Of a stretch of 64,000 bases of DNA, positions 14,916 to 28,200 are shown piece by piece. How positions within the stretch are numbered: the first letter of the stretch is position 1; each line of letters opens with the position of its first letter. This DNA comes from Aphidius gifuensis. Lineage: Eukaryota; Arthropoda; Insecta; Hymenoptera; Braconidae. The DNA is taken from positions 30,438,555 through 30,502,554 of the forward strand of contig NC_057789.1 of the NCBI RefSeq assembly GCF_014905175.1, read 5' to 3'. A program made the translations under genes and the position numbers. The notes beneath the pieces are model-generated. The model was not told where the DNA came from, did not search any database, and saw nothing but the letters and a program-made list of their open reading frames with translations.

Positions 14916-16952
14916 GTACTTCTCTGAAAATTTACTATCCTCTTTTCAAAGCTACACAAATATTTTTTAAACATCCATTATAGTATGCACAAGCCTATGC
15001 AAATTTACATTGTACACAACCTACCAACTTTGATTTTTTTTTTCCATGTTTATTTATTTTTTTCATTTGAAATTTAATCATCCATACATATTTATTTTTT
15101 ATTTATAGATTTATTCTGTGATTATTAAAATAAACTTGTATATAAGATCAAATTTGCCTGTAGGATGCACAAAAAAAATAGAATAAATAAATAAACATGA
15201 TAAAAATTTTTCTCTCTAACATGAGCATCGATTTCTCGTCTTTTTAAATCTAACATCATCTAGATATTTTCAAGTACACGGTATTCCATTAGACGAAAAA
15301 AAAAAATACAAATTTTTCCAAACGAAAATGATAGAAAAATAAAATTTAAAAATCAATGCGTAAAAGTAAAAATAGAAAAAAGAAATTCTGTCTGTCAACA
15401 AGCACAATGAGTGATAGGAAAATATTCATGACATTAAAATATTCACCCCGTTGAATATATATTTTGAATATAAACAACATCTTTTATTATTAGTCAGTAC
15501 CACCCATTGAGTTCGTTGCCCGTTAACAGGTGAGTTTTGAATATTGTCAGTATATTTTTGCTGAGTACACGAGAAAGAAAAAAACACAACCGTCACTTGT
15601 ATATGCAATACAGAAATACGAGACATCATCCACATATAGAATGGCAAAACTGGTGATGATGTGGCGGTATAAATATATACAAGTGTCTTTTCTTCTTCAA
15701 ACCAACAGTCAGCAGGTACAACAAACATACACGGATCAAGGTAAATGCAAGCAGGACAGCTTTATGTCACACATGATTTATCAATACAGATATATACTTG
15801 AATGTACAATTCACGCAAACACACAGCGGCTCTATTTTATTTTCTTTTTTTCAACAATAACAAGTGCATAGATTTTGCACATAAACTGATCAAAAAAGCG
15901 ACAAGTGTATTTTATTTTTTTTTAAATAACATAAACATCGTCACGTAATTTAAATACATTCACTCATTTGATTGTCCTTTTTTTTTTTTTATTTTTCTCA
16001 AATGACAAGACAAACTGCTTATGTGATTATATTTTCGAATGAATTTTTTGTTATTTTTCTCATCAGATTATATATGTTCAAATGGTAATTTTTTGTTCAT
16101 ATCCAGTCATACGTAACTCTTGGATCTTAACTCGTGCGTGTTTGAGATATTCTTATTGACTAGCAGACACCGTTGATAATGATTATGGTTCGTGCACTGA
16201 AAAATATATGTGCGTGCCACTGAATGCGTCTATTTCGTTAAGCTTTTCCCACCAGGTATATATATAATTTACATTAAACATTTTTTCTTTTTCTTTTCGT
16301 TATTTCTACCTAATTTATATGTTTTTTTTTTCTTTTGGATCTGACGAGGATATATATCTTACTCGATTACTACATTGGTTTCGTCGACAAAAAAATAATA
16401 AGGGTCGGCATTTAAATAAAAAAATTAAAACAATATATATATATTAAGACACATGAGAATTAAATTATTTGTCGTATTGGCGCCAAACAAATTTAAATAC
16501 CGAGTATTTTTATGCTCTTGAATTTTAAAATTAATGAAATTTACTTTTTTTGGTTTTGAATTTATATAGCAAAAATAAAACGAATGGTTGTATACAACAA
16601 TAAGGTTCATTAACAAAACACTCATGTGTAGATTTTTTAACACAATTGAATTTCGAATATCGAGTCTCTATTTATTCAAATGTATTTTTGACAATAAAAC
16701 ATATGATGAATATGAAATAAAAATTTATATTTTTCTGAATGAAAAATTTCAAATATTCGTTGCATGAAGCAATATCATTTTTTATTATTTTTTTAAAAAA
16801 TAATATTCTGATATTTTCAACTCTACAAATAAATAAATAAATAAAAATCCAAGTTGATATGATTTGTTAATTTGAAAATAAAGAAACTAAATAATAAAAA
16901 ACAAAAATTAAATAATATATATTGATTGGAGGGCCCTTTATAAGAACAAAGT
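14916..16952. other. non-coding stretch before the assembly gap
   Basis: Nothing was recognised here beyond AT-rich sequence. If the small exon at 14887 belongs to synaptobrevin, this is its first intron. Several short open frames overlap at 15.4-15.9 kb on both strands but show no domain and no coding-like codon use. Confidence 0.5.
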
Positions 16953-17052
16953 NNNNNNNNNNNNNNNNNNNNNNNNNNNNNNNNNNNNNNNNNNNNNNNN
17001 NNNNNNNNNNNNNNNNNNNNNNNNNNNNNNNNNNNNNNNNNNNNNNNNNNNN
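16953..17052. other. assembly gap (100 Ns)
   Basis: Exactly 100 N bases, the conventional length for a scaffold gap of unknown size. It removes the 5' part of a synaptobrevin exon. The first 90 bases to its right carry two compensating indels in the coding sequence, so base quality near the gap is suspect. Confidence 0.99.
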
Positions 17053-17655
17053 GGACACCACAACAAGCAGTATCAACTAAAAAATTACAACAAAACACAA
17101 GCACAAGTTGATGAAGTTGTTGGTATTATGAAGTTAATGTTGAAAAAGTACTTGAAAGAGATCAAAAATTATCAGAACTAGATAATCGTGCTGATGCACT
17201 TCAACAAGGTGCTGCACAATTTGAACAACAAGCTGGTAAATTAAAGAGAAAAATGTGGTGGAAAAATCTTAAAATGATGATTATCATGGGCATCATTGGT
17301 TTAATCATACTCATCATACTTATCTGTAAGTTTGATATTTAATTATCATATTTTAAGGACAAACAAATTGTTGCACAACTTGTCAATTATTTATTATTAT
17401 TATTTTTTCAACTTTATATAACATTTTTATTTATTTTTTTCAAGCAAATTTTATCGACTGGAAAAATTTCTTTTCTTGATAATTATTTTTCTAAAATATC
17501 CAATTATATTTTAATAATTTGTTAACATAAAAAAATGATTGTTCAGTTTGTTCAACAATTTAAACATTATTCAATTTTCATTTATTTATCTAATTTTAAT
17601 TTCAACAGCTTCAATCTGGGGTGGCAGCAGTTCAGAATCATCTGGAAACAAGTAA
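17053..17655 (+). CDS. Syb: synaptobrevin/VAMP (Syb), 5' end lost in gap
   Basis: A vesicle R-SNARE that pairs with syntaxin and SNAP-25-type proteins in membrane fusion. Exons <17053-17325 and 17609-17655 are joined by a GT-AG intron. Visible are the R-SNARE motif (QAQVDEVVGIM, NVEKVLERDQKLSEL, RADALQQGAAQFEQQAGKL), the basic-aromatic linker KRKMWWKN, a transmembrane helix (MMIIMGIIGLIILIILI), and a short lumenal tail ending in SGNK. The GIM core and the WGGSSSESSGNK tail resemble Drosophila Syb more than neuronal n-Syb, from recall. The 5' end is missing in the gap. Within about 80 bases of the gap there is an apparent extra A near 17092-17095 and a missing A near 17131. Together they restore the frame, so a literal translation hits a TGA. 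This looks like a base-calling error rather than a pseudogene, because everything downstream is intact. Confidence 0.9.
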
Positions 17656-19233
17656 TTTTCTACAGCCAATAATTTGATGGATCCCAGGATTTCACATTAA
17701 AACGTGTACCATCATCTTGGGTAAAATAAAAAAATAAAAAAACTGTAATTAACATCACACCAATACTATTATAATTTCTTCCAAAAAAATCAGATCAATT
17801 CGCAATTTTTAAATACAGTTTTTTTTAAAGAACAAAATAAATTTTTTTATAACTTAAAGGTTGAAAAAGGATCAAAAATATTAATTTATTTATTTAAAAA
17901 ATAGATAATATTAAAATATATGCACAATTTATATCCCAAAAATACAAAAATTTATTGTATTTTTAAATAATAATAATAATAATTTTATAAATTAATTAAA
18001 AGTGTTTTTTTTTTTTTTTTCGGGGAATAAAATGGGCTGCTTAATTTATAAAAATCTGCATGTAAATACGTATAGTTATTTTAATAAATAAAGAAAATAT
18101 TTAAATTATTTGTCTAGTTGATATTTAAACGTGATAGATTAATTGCAACAAGTGAAAAGAAAACAATTGAGTAACAATTTAATCTTGAAAATAATAACAA
18201 CAAAATAATGATAAATTATTTCTTTGTATTAAAATTGTCATTATCAGTATTGATTGTTCTCCCTCAATGAGGAAAATCTCAGCAGCTAGATGCTTGTAAT
18301 TATTGCACATCATGAATTTATTCTCAGTAGATGTTTAAAGAAAAAGAAAAAAAAAATATATATGAATTATCAAGTGTGAAATTTGATGGTTGTTTGCAAA
18401 TGTTGTATATTTTGTTTGCTTATATTTATGATATTATTGTAAATGAACAAATCACAGAGTGTAGTTTATACATTCATCGAACAGTCGAGTCACGACCGTC
18501 TCGTCGAACAGACGTCGTCACGCGTCTCGACGCCTCTGTGCGTCTTCGGAATAACTTAATAAACCAATTAAAATTAATTTTATATATCATCAATAAATAT
18601 AGATAAAATTTGCAATTTTTAAAATTCAATATTTATAATTGTTTTACAAGAAAAAATTACAAAAAAAAAACATTCAAGGAAAATAAGCAATCGGTACAAA
18701 GTTCAGATAACATTTTTTTTTTTTTTTCTACACTTTATTATTATTTTATGATAAAATAATTAATTATTTTATAAACTAATATTTAAATTAAGTAAAAAAA
18801 AAATATTTTTCAACTAAATAAGAGGTGTATTATTATTTTTATTTAACATTGAAATTAAAATCAAGTTTTTTTTTTTTTTTTAAATTTTTTGTTGAGAAAA
18901 AAAAAGCGATGATTGTTGATATGTATTTTTAAATTAAAGTGAATAATTTGATGGATTGTAAATCATCACGAAAAACTCATTCAAGGTTTGGATAAGAGAA
19001 AAAAAAAAAAAAACCGGTAAAAAAAATAATAATAAATAAATAAAAAAAAAAAAGTTGGCACAAGAACCCGATAAGAATTTTGTAATTCAGTCAGATGACT
19101 GTTTCGTGAATGTGAAATTGGTGTCACAAATATAATAATTTTCCTGTTTATAAATAAATTATGAATATTTAAAAAAATATATTTAAAACAGTTACAGTTA
19201 TATTTTTTTAAAACTAAAATATAATATTTAAAA
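17656..19233. other. Syb to ClC-a interval
   Basis: Presumed Syb 3' UTR followed by the upstream region of the chloride channel gene. Mostly homopolymer-rich AT sequence, with one conspicuous CpG-rich island at about 18470-18556. A TCAGTC initiator-like motif near 19088 lies about 150 bases upstream of the first ClC-a ATG. Confidence 0.5.
18470..18556. promoter_or_regulatory. CpG-rich island, possible promoter
   Basis: About 85 bases rich in CG dinucleotides, with repeated CGTCTCG/CGTCGT/GACG words, in an otherwise very AT-rich stretch about 700 bases upstream of the first ClC-a coding exon. It could be an unmethylated promoter, an upstream UTR exon or an enhancer. No core promoter element was identified with confidence. 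Confidence 0.35.
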
Positions 19234-22200
19234 ATGAAGTTATCAAAAATGGAAGGTAAAGAACTTTCGCTTGATGATCCACAAGCTTATGGATTAGGCT
19301 ATCAAAACACACTGGTAAGTATCAATAAAATAATAATTAATTATCATCAAAGCAAAATCAATAAAAAGAAAAATTAAATTACTAAAAATATTAACTAAAA
19401 TACTAATTTAACAATACCAATTTTAATTATATAAAAAAAAATATTCAATAAAACTCGTGACTTGAAAATTAAAATCAAGTTTTTTTTTTCTTAAAAAAAA
19501 TCATTGCACAATTTTACATATCAACATATGCATAATTATCAAGCTGAAATCAACAGGTGTTGATTAATCATAAAAAAAAATAAAATGCAAAAATTTATTC
19601 ATGATTTACTTTGGTTCTTATCAAAGTGTCTCGACTTGAAAATAAAATTTAAAGACAATTATTTGAAAAAAAAAAAAAATTTACAAGTTTATCTTGTTAA
19701 TATAAATTTTTAAAATAAATATTACAAGTATACAAATTGATTATACATATAAAAAAATATATAACACTTATATCTACTCATTTTTTTTATTTTATATATG
19801 CACTTTTAAAATGACGTCATTTTTTTTTTATCATGTGTTAGCAATACGTGTGTATTTCAAAACAATTTACACATTGTGATTTTATTAAATCTGTCTTTTC
19901 AACTATCACTCATAATTAAATAAAAATATAAATAAATAATAACAATTTATAATACTATTTTCTATAATATAATATAATTTATTAATTATTTTTATTATTT
20001 TCCAATGAAAATTTATGTAAATAATTTTTTTTTAAAATAGTAATAAAATTCTTGGGCTATTTTTTCGATAGAAAATATATTTCGATTGATTGTTTAATTA
20101 ATTAAACAACAATAACAATTATTTAAAATTCGCGGTTATTTAATGTGTAGCACACAGTGTTGCCTCGTGTGTTTTTCAATGATAATTTCAAATTGTAATG
20201 TAAAAAAAGAGGCCAGTCAAAGCGGATCAAACTTTGACTTGCTTTGACTCGAACAAGTGGCTCCAACAAATTACGATAGACTTTTTCTACATTTACACAA
20301 AATTTTTCTATTATAATCAAAATAGAAAAAATAGTGTCACACACACACAACAACACAAAAAAATTGTGTGCTAATTATTTTGTGTTTTTAATTTTCTATA
20401 TAATTATAAAATATATTTTTATAAAAGTTTAAAAACTTGTGTTACATAATTTATTGATTATAAATTTTATCATTAATTAATTTATAAATAAATAGATAAA
20501 ATTAATCAAATAAAAAAATATATTATTGTTTATAAATTTATCAGATAAAAAATTTTATACATCAAATATGTTTTTAATTAAAAATAAAAACAGTATTTTA
20601 CTTGCAACAAGTGGAGCAAGATCAAATATTTTAAATATGTCAACAAATTTTGTTGCTAAATCTATGATTGTTAAAAAAGAAGAAGTTGTTAGATTTATCA
20701 AAGATTGTATGATAAAAGCTGGTGCAAATAATGATGATTCAATAATTGTTGCTGATCATTTAATGACTGCTGATTATCGTGGACATTTTAGTCATGGAAT
20801 GAATAGAGTACCAATGTATGTTACAGATATACAAAAAAAATTAACGGATCCAATTGCTAGACCGCAAATCATCAATGACTATCAGGTCTTGTATAATTTA
20901 TTAATATTTATTTTATTTTAAACAATTGCATGATAATTAAATTTATCATCAGTAAACAAAAAAAAAAAGAAAAAAAACCTTGATGTAATTATCATTTTAG
21001 AAAAAAATATTTGTACTGATAAGAATCATAAATTAAAAATAATAAACTTGATTAAAAAATGATGATAATGTTTTTTAATTAAACAGGCAATTGCATTGGT
21101 TGATGGACAAAATGGTTTAGGTCAAGTTATTGGTAAATACTCAATGGAATTGGCAATTGATAAAGCTAAAAAATTTGGCATTGGAATGGTATCAACACGT
21201 GGATCAAATCATTATGGTATATGTGGTTATTACACATTAATGGCAGCAAATGAGGGTCTAATTGGTTTTAGCTGTACAAACACAAGCCCACTTCAAGTAC
21301 CAACAAGAAGTTGTGAATCAGCACTTGGTACAAATCCATTATCAATTGCAATGAAAAGTAATAATGATGAATTTGTATTGGACATGGCAACAACAGCTGT
21401 TGCATTAGGAAAAATTGAAATAGCATCAAGAAAGAATGAAAAAATACCAGATGGTTGGGCATTTGATAAAATTGGTAACATGACAAATGATGCAAATGAA
21501 GCATTAGAAAGTGCTAGATTATTACCACTTGGTGGTATTGAAAATAATTCTGGTTACAAAGGTTATGGTCTTGCGGTTATGGTTGAAATTTTATGTGGTA
21601 TAATTAGTGGTAGTAAATTTGGACCAAATATACGTAATTGGAAAACTTCAGATGGTATTGCTGATCTTGGTCATTGTTTTATTGCAATAAATCCAAATGT
21701 ATTTTGTCCAGGTTCACATGATAGAATGAATAAACTTCTAGATCAACTTCGAGGTATGCCAACAAATTCAAATGAACGTGTTATGGTTGCTGGTGATCCA
21801 GAAAACGCATCAATTAAACATGTTGATCAAGTTGGAGGTATTACATATCATGAAAATCAAATTAAAGCTTGTAATGAATTGGCTGAGACACTTGGTGTCA
21901 TGAAACTTCAATTGAATCAAATTTAAATTTATTATTTTACTATCTAATTTGTTTTTTTTTTTTTTTTTTGTAATTTAACAATTGAATGAACAATAAATTA
22001 TTGATCAATTAAAAATATATTTTCCAATTGATTAGCTTGATATGATTGATAGATTTTAACACGTCAATGATTATTTTTTATTGATGATGATGATGATTTT
22101 GTGGTAATTAAAAATGCAGCAATAAATTTTACGCAATGTATTTTGTTAGCCTTGATTTTATCTTTTTTCATTTATGATCTTATTATTTTTTAATCTCAAA

Positions 22201-25200
22201 GAGAAATATTTAAATAATAATTTTAAGGATTTCATTTTTTTTTGTTTGGTCATTGATAATGTAATGGTAAACAAGTGGGTGATAGAGGGTGGATGACATT
22301 TAGCCTTGCAAATACATGACAAACAAACTGGTCAAAGAGTTATCATCATTTAGCCTTCGGAACTTTCCCTCTTCTTTTTTAAATTTATTTTTATAATTTT
22401 AATTTGCAGCTAGATAAATAAATAATAAATAAAAATTATTATATTATTTATTTATATATTTTATCAAGCAGTAAAATTTTATTTTATTTTATTTTATTTT
22501 ATTTGTAAAATAAAATTTACTCTTTGATGGGTTTAAATTTAATTTATGTATATAATTTGTATCAATGGGGGTCAGAGAACTCGATTTATTTAAAGGAAAA
22601 ATTAAATATAATTTAAATTAATTTTTATATATTTTATTGAATAATGCTATTATAAATTAAAACAAATATTGATATTTTTGAATTTAATTTACGTTATATT
22701 TACTGCACCATGATTTATTTATTTATTCTAGTCGGTAAAATATTCTAAGCGGCAAATCTTTTGAAAAATATTAAAAAATATAAATTAAAAAATTTCTACC
22801 AAGATAAAATCGAAACGAAAAATTATTTAAAGCTCAGTAGAAATTTTAATTACGAGCTGATATTACCAGCAAGTTGTAAAATGATTTGTTTAAATTTTAA
22901 TGAACATCATGATGACCATGTCGATGATGATGATGATGTTGATGAGGTAGGTGATGGAAAAAACAAGTAGCAATATATTTAAGATAAAGACAAATAAATA
23001 ATTCATGTGTGAAAATAAAATAAAAAAAGAAGAGACGTGTCAAGTGGTCGAGGAGGTCATTTTGACCAATATGATAACTTGATAACTAAACTCGTGACTT
23101 TGAAGTGAGCTTCCTATTCTGTATGTGACTGATGTTTTTTGTTCATTTTATATTATACAAACTACACTGTCTCCAAAAGGAAGTAACCCATTATATCACA
23201 AACATTACTGTCTCAATGAAACCTACACATTAATCAACTAAATAAATATTTATTTTAACAAATTAAATAATATAAAATATCCATCATACTTAATAATAAA
23301 TATATATTATTAAAATATAAATAAATATTTAATTGACAATAATCATTATAGAATTAATTTATCAGGAAGTAAATATTTTTTTTCAAATCGAAATAATGTT
23401 TGTTTTTTATTTTTTTATTAAATTATGATATGGAGATGAAAAAAATTGATGAAATGTTTTATCGAAATATTTATTATTATGCAGTTAAATATTGTCAATT
23501 TATGAATTAAATATTGTCGCTACTTGATGTTTAACTTGTTATGGAGTAACAACGATGTCACTTGATAATTTATAAATTCAAGTTGACTTTAGTAGCACGG
23601 GCTCAGTATTGTGTGATTCACTTATGACATACCATTCAACAATATTGTGTTATTTAAATTACTACTCGAAATTTTGATTAAATATATTTAGCAAGTTTTT
23701 TACGATTTGTGATTAAAAATACAAATAAATTTCATATTAAAAAATGTCAGGTAATCAAGTAGGAAAAAAAGAACATCATCATTATCTTCAAAATTATCCA
23801 GAAGGTAGTGAAGAGGATGTTGATAAAGAATGGGAAGATTTTACAAAACTAATGTCTAGTTTTAAAAAAAAATCTGGAAATCGTCAACGAAGGTATAGAA
23901 AAATAAAAAAACCAATAAATCCAAAAAGTTATTTTAAAAATAATTAAATAATTTTTTTTAATTTTTTAAAAATTAATTAGACCTTCGCAAGTTTTTTATC
24001 CTTGTCCACCACCAAGGGATGATGAGCAACCGGAATTTGATCCTTTTGACTACATAAATACAATCGTAAGAAAATAACGATTCGAAATTGCATGAATGCT
24101 TATTTTTTTTTAAAAATAAATAACATTACAAAATACAACAATGCCAGACAAAAATTATATATAATATGTCTAAGTTTATTATACTATTTGTCATAATGCC
24201 AAAAATTATTTTTCGCTGTTATTTTTATTTTATAATACTGCATGATTTAATCACGAAAAAAAAAAAACAAATAACTTGTTTTTTTATTTTAATAATGTAT
24301 AATAATTGATAGAAAAATCCCGGTAATTATAATGAAAAAAAAATTAAATAAATCTATTTGAAAAAAAAAAAAAAGAGATCATAGAAGCGCGTGGGTTTGG
24401 AGACCTTGACTATAACACGACAAGCTTATCCACCGGATAATACAAGTGAATGGCTTTATGATGACCTTGAAAATATTATACACTGATGCATCAAACAATT
24501 GTCATTTAAAACAAAAAAAAAAAATCAAATATATATATTTATTTTTCAAAGCAGAAACTAATTCAAATTTTTTTATTATTCATTTTAATTTTTTTCTATT
24601 ATTATTTTGTCTGATAGAAAATAATTGTTGTATTAATTAGAATAAATAATAGACCATTGTTTCATGTAAATGACGAATAAATTTACAAGAAAAATCATCT
24701 CGTTTGAAATATTTTAGAAATCTAAATAAAAAAAAAAATTAAACAAAAAAATAAATTACTTACTGGTAATTTAAATTATATAAGAAATTATTGTTATTTT
24801 TTTTTGTTGTATGTAATAAGCATTTTCAGGTGGAATTTAAAATAGTTAATTATGGTTTTTTTAAATAAATTGGATTAGAGGCTTATTGCCCAGTGGGACG
24901 TGGTCATTATTGACGTCAATTCCCCGATGTTTAAATTCACTGGCAAATGGCAATGACCACCATTCGTTATTTAATTTAATTTGTCATAATTAATGAATAA
25001 AAATTTATTAAAACAATAGAAAAAAAATACAATTAATTTTGAGTATTTAAAATTTAATTGTATCATGAATTTCTTTATAATGATTTTTAAAAAGATTAAT
25101 GATAAATTGAATATTAATTAAATGAAAATATAATTTATAAATGAACCTATTTATATTTTCGGTTGGCTAGACTAGCAATACGCAGATAACAAGGACTGAT

Positions 25201-28200
25201 TCGTTGCCAAAAAGCCAACAAATCTAATTTACATTTTTTTTTTTTTATCGTAACACAGTCAATTGTTGTTGTTCATCACAATGTATTGATGGCTTCAATT
25301 AATTAGCCATCAATTGTCGCGATCATTCAAAAAATAATTTTTAATCATTTAAAAAATATATTTATTAATGTTTTTATTACGATAATAAATTTAGTGTTAA
25401 TTTATGTGATTTATAGCTTAAAATTGTCATCAAATTATTATGAAAAATAATAAAAAAAAATATTACAATTGAAATAAATATATTTAAAAAAATTGAATAG
25501 CTTGTATCTAAAAATAATAATTTAATATTATACGTGTCTTTGCCAAAATTTTACAATAAAATTTATAAAGTGGTTTACAAATAAAAACTAAATAATCATC
25601 AGTTGTTTGACAATGCTCACTTGTGATTGTTCATTATAAAAACAAAAAAAGTATTTTTTTTCATAAATAAAATGCTTGATAAATATTGTTACAATAAATT
25701 AAGTGTTTCGATTAAAAAATATAAGCTCATTACAAATGCTAAATTAATAATATTATATTTTATTTTTATTTCGAATTGATTCATATGCCAGCTACCTTGT
25801 TGAATAGAAATTATTTCGTCTGTAATGATGAATATCTTGTAAGTGAAATATTTAAAAAAGAAAAATTTTTTTTAACCCTTTTGCATGTATTTCTCAAAAA
25901 AAGAAATAAAGAATAATTTTTTTTTTAGTTTTAAAAATAAACTAAAAATTTAGTGAGTTTGCTTTGATGATGATTATTAAAATTTTCTCTTTGATATATA
26001 TATTTTTTGTTATTAAAAATAATTTAAAGAAAATATTATTTTAATGTATTTATTTTTTGCCAGATGTATGGTCGTTATACAAAAGACCTTGGTGAATTTG
26101 CTAAAGAAGAAGCACGTAGATTACGTTCAAGTGAAAAAACACGAAGAAAACTTGATAAATTACGAGCTGAAGAGTTGAGAAAATCACGTAGAGGACCATT
26201 ATGTAGAAAAATTGTTGGTCTTGTTGCTTTTACATGGAAACATACTGGTGCAAGACTCGGTGAAGATTGGGTTTTTTTAGCATTACTTGGTGTTATTATG
26301 GCACTTTTAAGTTACGCTATGGATCGTGGAATTTCAATGTGTAATAATGGTAAAATATAAATGAATTACTTGCTAATATTTATCAATGAAAATGTGATAT
26401 TTAAAATATATTATTTTTCAGCACGTATATGGCTGTATCAAGACTTGACATCACATCCAGCTTTGCAATATTTAGCATGGGTATCATTACCAGTTATTTT
26501 AATATTATTTAGTGCTGGTTTTGTTCATATTGTTGCACCACAAAGTATTGGTTCTGGTATACCAGAAATGAAAACAATATTACGTGGTGTTGCATTAAAA
26601 GAATATTTAACATTTCGTACACTTGTTGCTAAAATAATTGGTTTAACAGCAACATTAGGATCTGGTTTACCACTTGGTAAAGAAGGTCCATTTGTACATA
26701 TTGCAAGTATTGTTGCAACATTATTATCAAAACTTGTAACATCATTTCAAGGAATATATGAAAATGAATCACGTAATTGTGAAATGTTAGCTGCTGCTGC
26801 TGCTGTTGGTGTTGCATCATGTTTTGCAGCACCAATTGGTGGTGTATTATTTAGTATTGAAGTTACAACTGTTTATTTTGCTGTTAGAAATTATTGGCGT
26901 GGTTTTTTTACAGCAGTATGTGGTGCAACAATGTTTCGTTTATTAGCAATATGGTTTCAACGTGAAGAAACAATAACAGCAATGTTTGCTACAAATTTTA
27001 CAATGGATTTTCCATTTGATCCACAAGAGCTATTTGTATTTGCTCTAATTGGTGTTGGTAGTGGTCTTGGTGGTGCATTTTATGTATGGTTACATCGTCA
27101 ATATGTTATATTTATGAGAAAAAATAAAAGTATGAATGCATTTTTACAAAAAAATAGATTTTTATATCCTGGTATTGTATCATTAATTGTTGCATCAGTA
27201 TCATTTCCAATGGGACTTGGACAATTTATGGCTGGTGAATTAAATACACATGATCAAGTTTATGGTTTATTTACAAATTTTACATGGACAAAAGAACATC
27301 TTAATGCTGAAGAAATTAATATTGTTAAACATTGGTCAACACCATATAATGATGTATTTATTGGTTTATTTGGTTATGTATTATTTACATTTATATTTTC
27401 AATAATAAGCTCAACTGTTCCAGTACCATCTGGTATATTTATACCAGTATTTAAAATTGGTGCTGCACTTGGTAGAGCTGTTGGTGAATCAATGGCATTA
27501 TCATTTCCAAATGGTGTTAGATATGGTGGTGTTATAACACCAATTACACCTGGCAAGTTGATGAATTTAATGATTCAATTGATGATTTATTTAATTGATT
27601 AATTTGTTTGTTTATTTAAGGTGGATATGCAACTGTTGGAGCTGCTGCATTTTCAGCTGGTGTAACACATACAATATCAGTCAGTGTTATTATATTCGAA
27701 ATGACTGGACAAATAACACATATTGTACCAATTATGATTGCTGTTTTAATTAGCAATGCCATTGCAGCTCTCCTACAACCAAGTATATATGATAGTATTA
27801 TTCTCATCAAAAAATTACCATATCTTCCTGATCTTTTACCATCAAGTTCTGGTAAGTTTATCAAAAAATTTTTTCAATATAAAACCTGGTAGAAATATAT
27901 TTCTCCAATTTTTCTTCCAACTTTTCTCCAACCATGGGTCATTTTCGTAAAAAGGTGGAGAAAGTTGAAAAAAAGGCGGAGAAATTTGGAAAAAGTTGGA
28001 GAAATATTTCTACCAGGAAATCTATGCACATTTTCATACAAAACTATAACATCATTTTTATTTAAAAAAAAAAAAAAACATGCTAACAAATTATTATTGG
28101 ATAAAAAAAGGGTAAGATTTGTAATAATAAAATTGTAATGAACATGATACTGATGGTGCTGTTTTTCTTTGAAGGAATGTACAATATTTATGTGGAAGAT

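Noticed and set aside
24366..24440. Possible third alternative first exon of ClC-a (FGDLDYNTT reading)
   Set aside because: No acceptor, no start codon in frame and an early stop; kept only as a GC-richer island.
26629..26835. Minus-strand Gln/Met-rich frame
   Set aside because: Antisense shadow of the ClC-a membrane domain.
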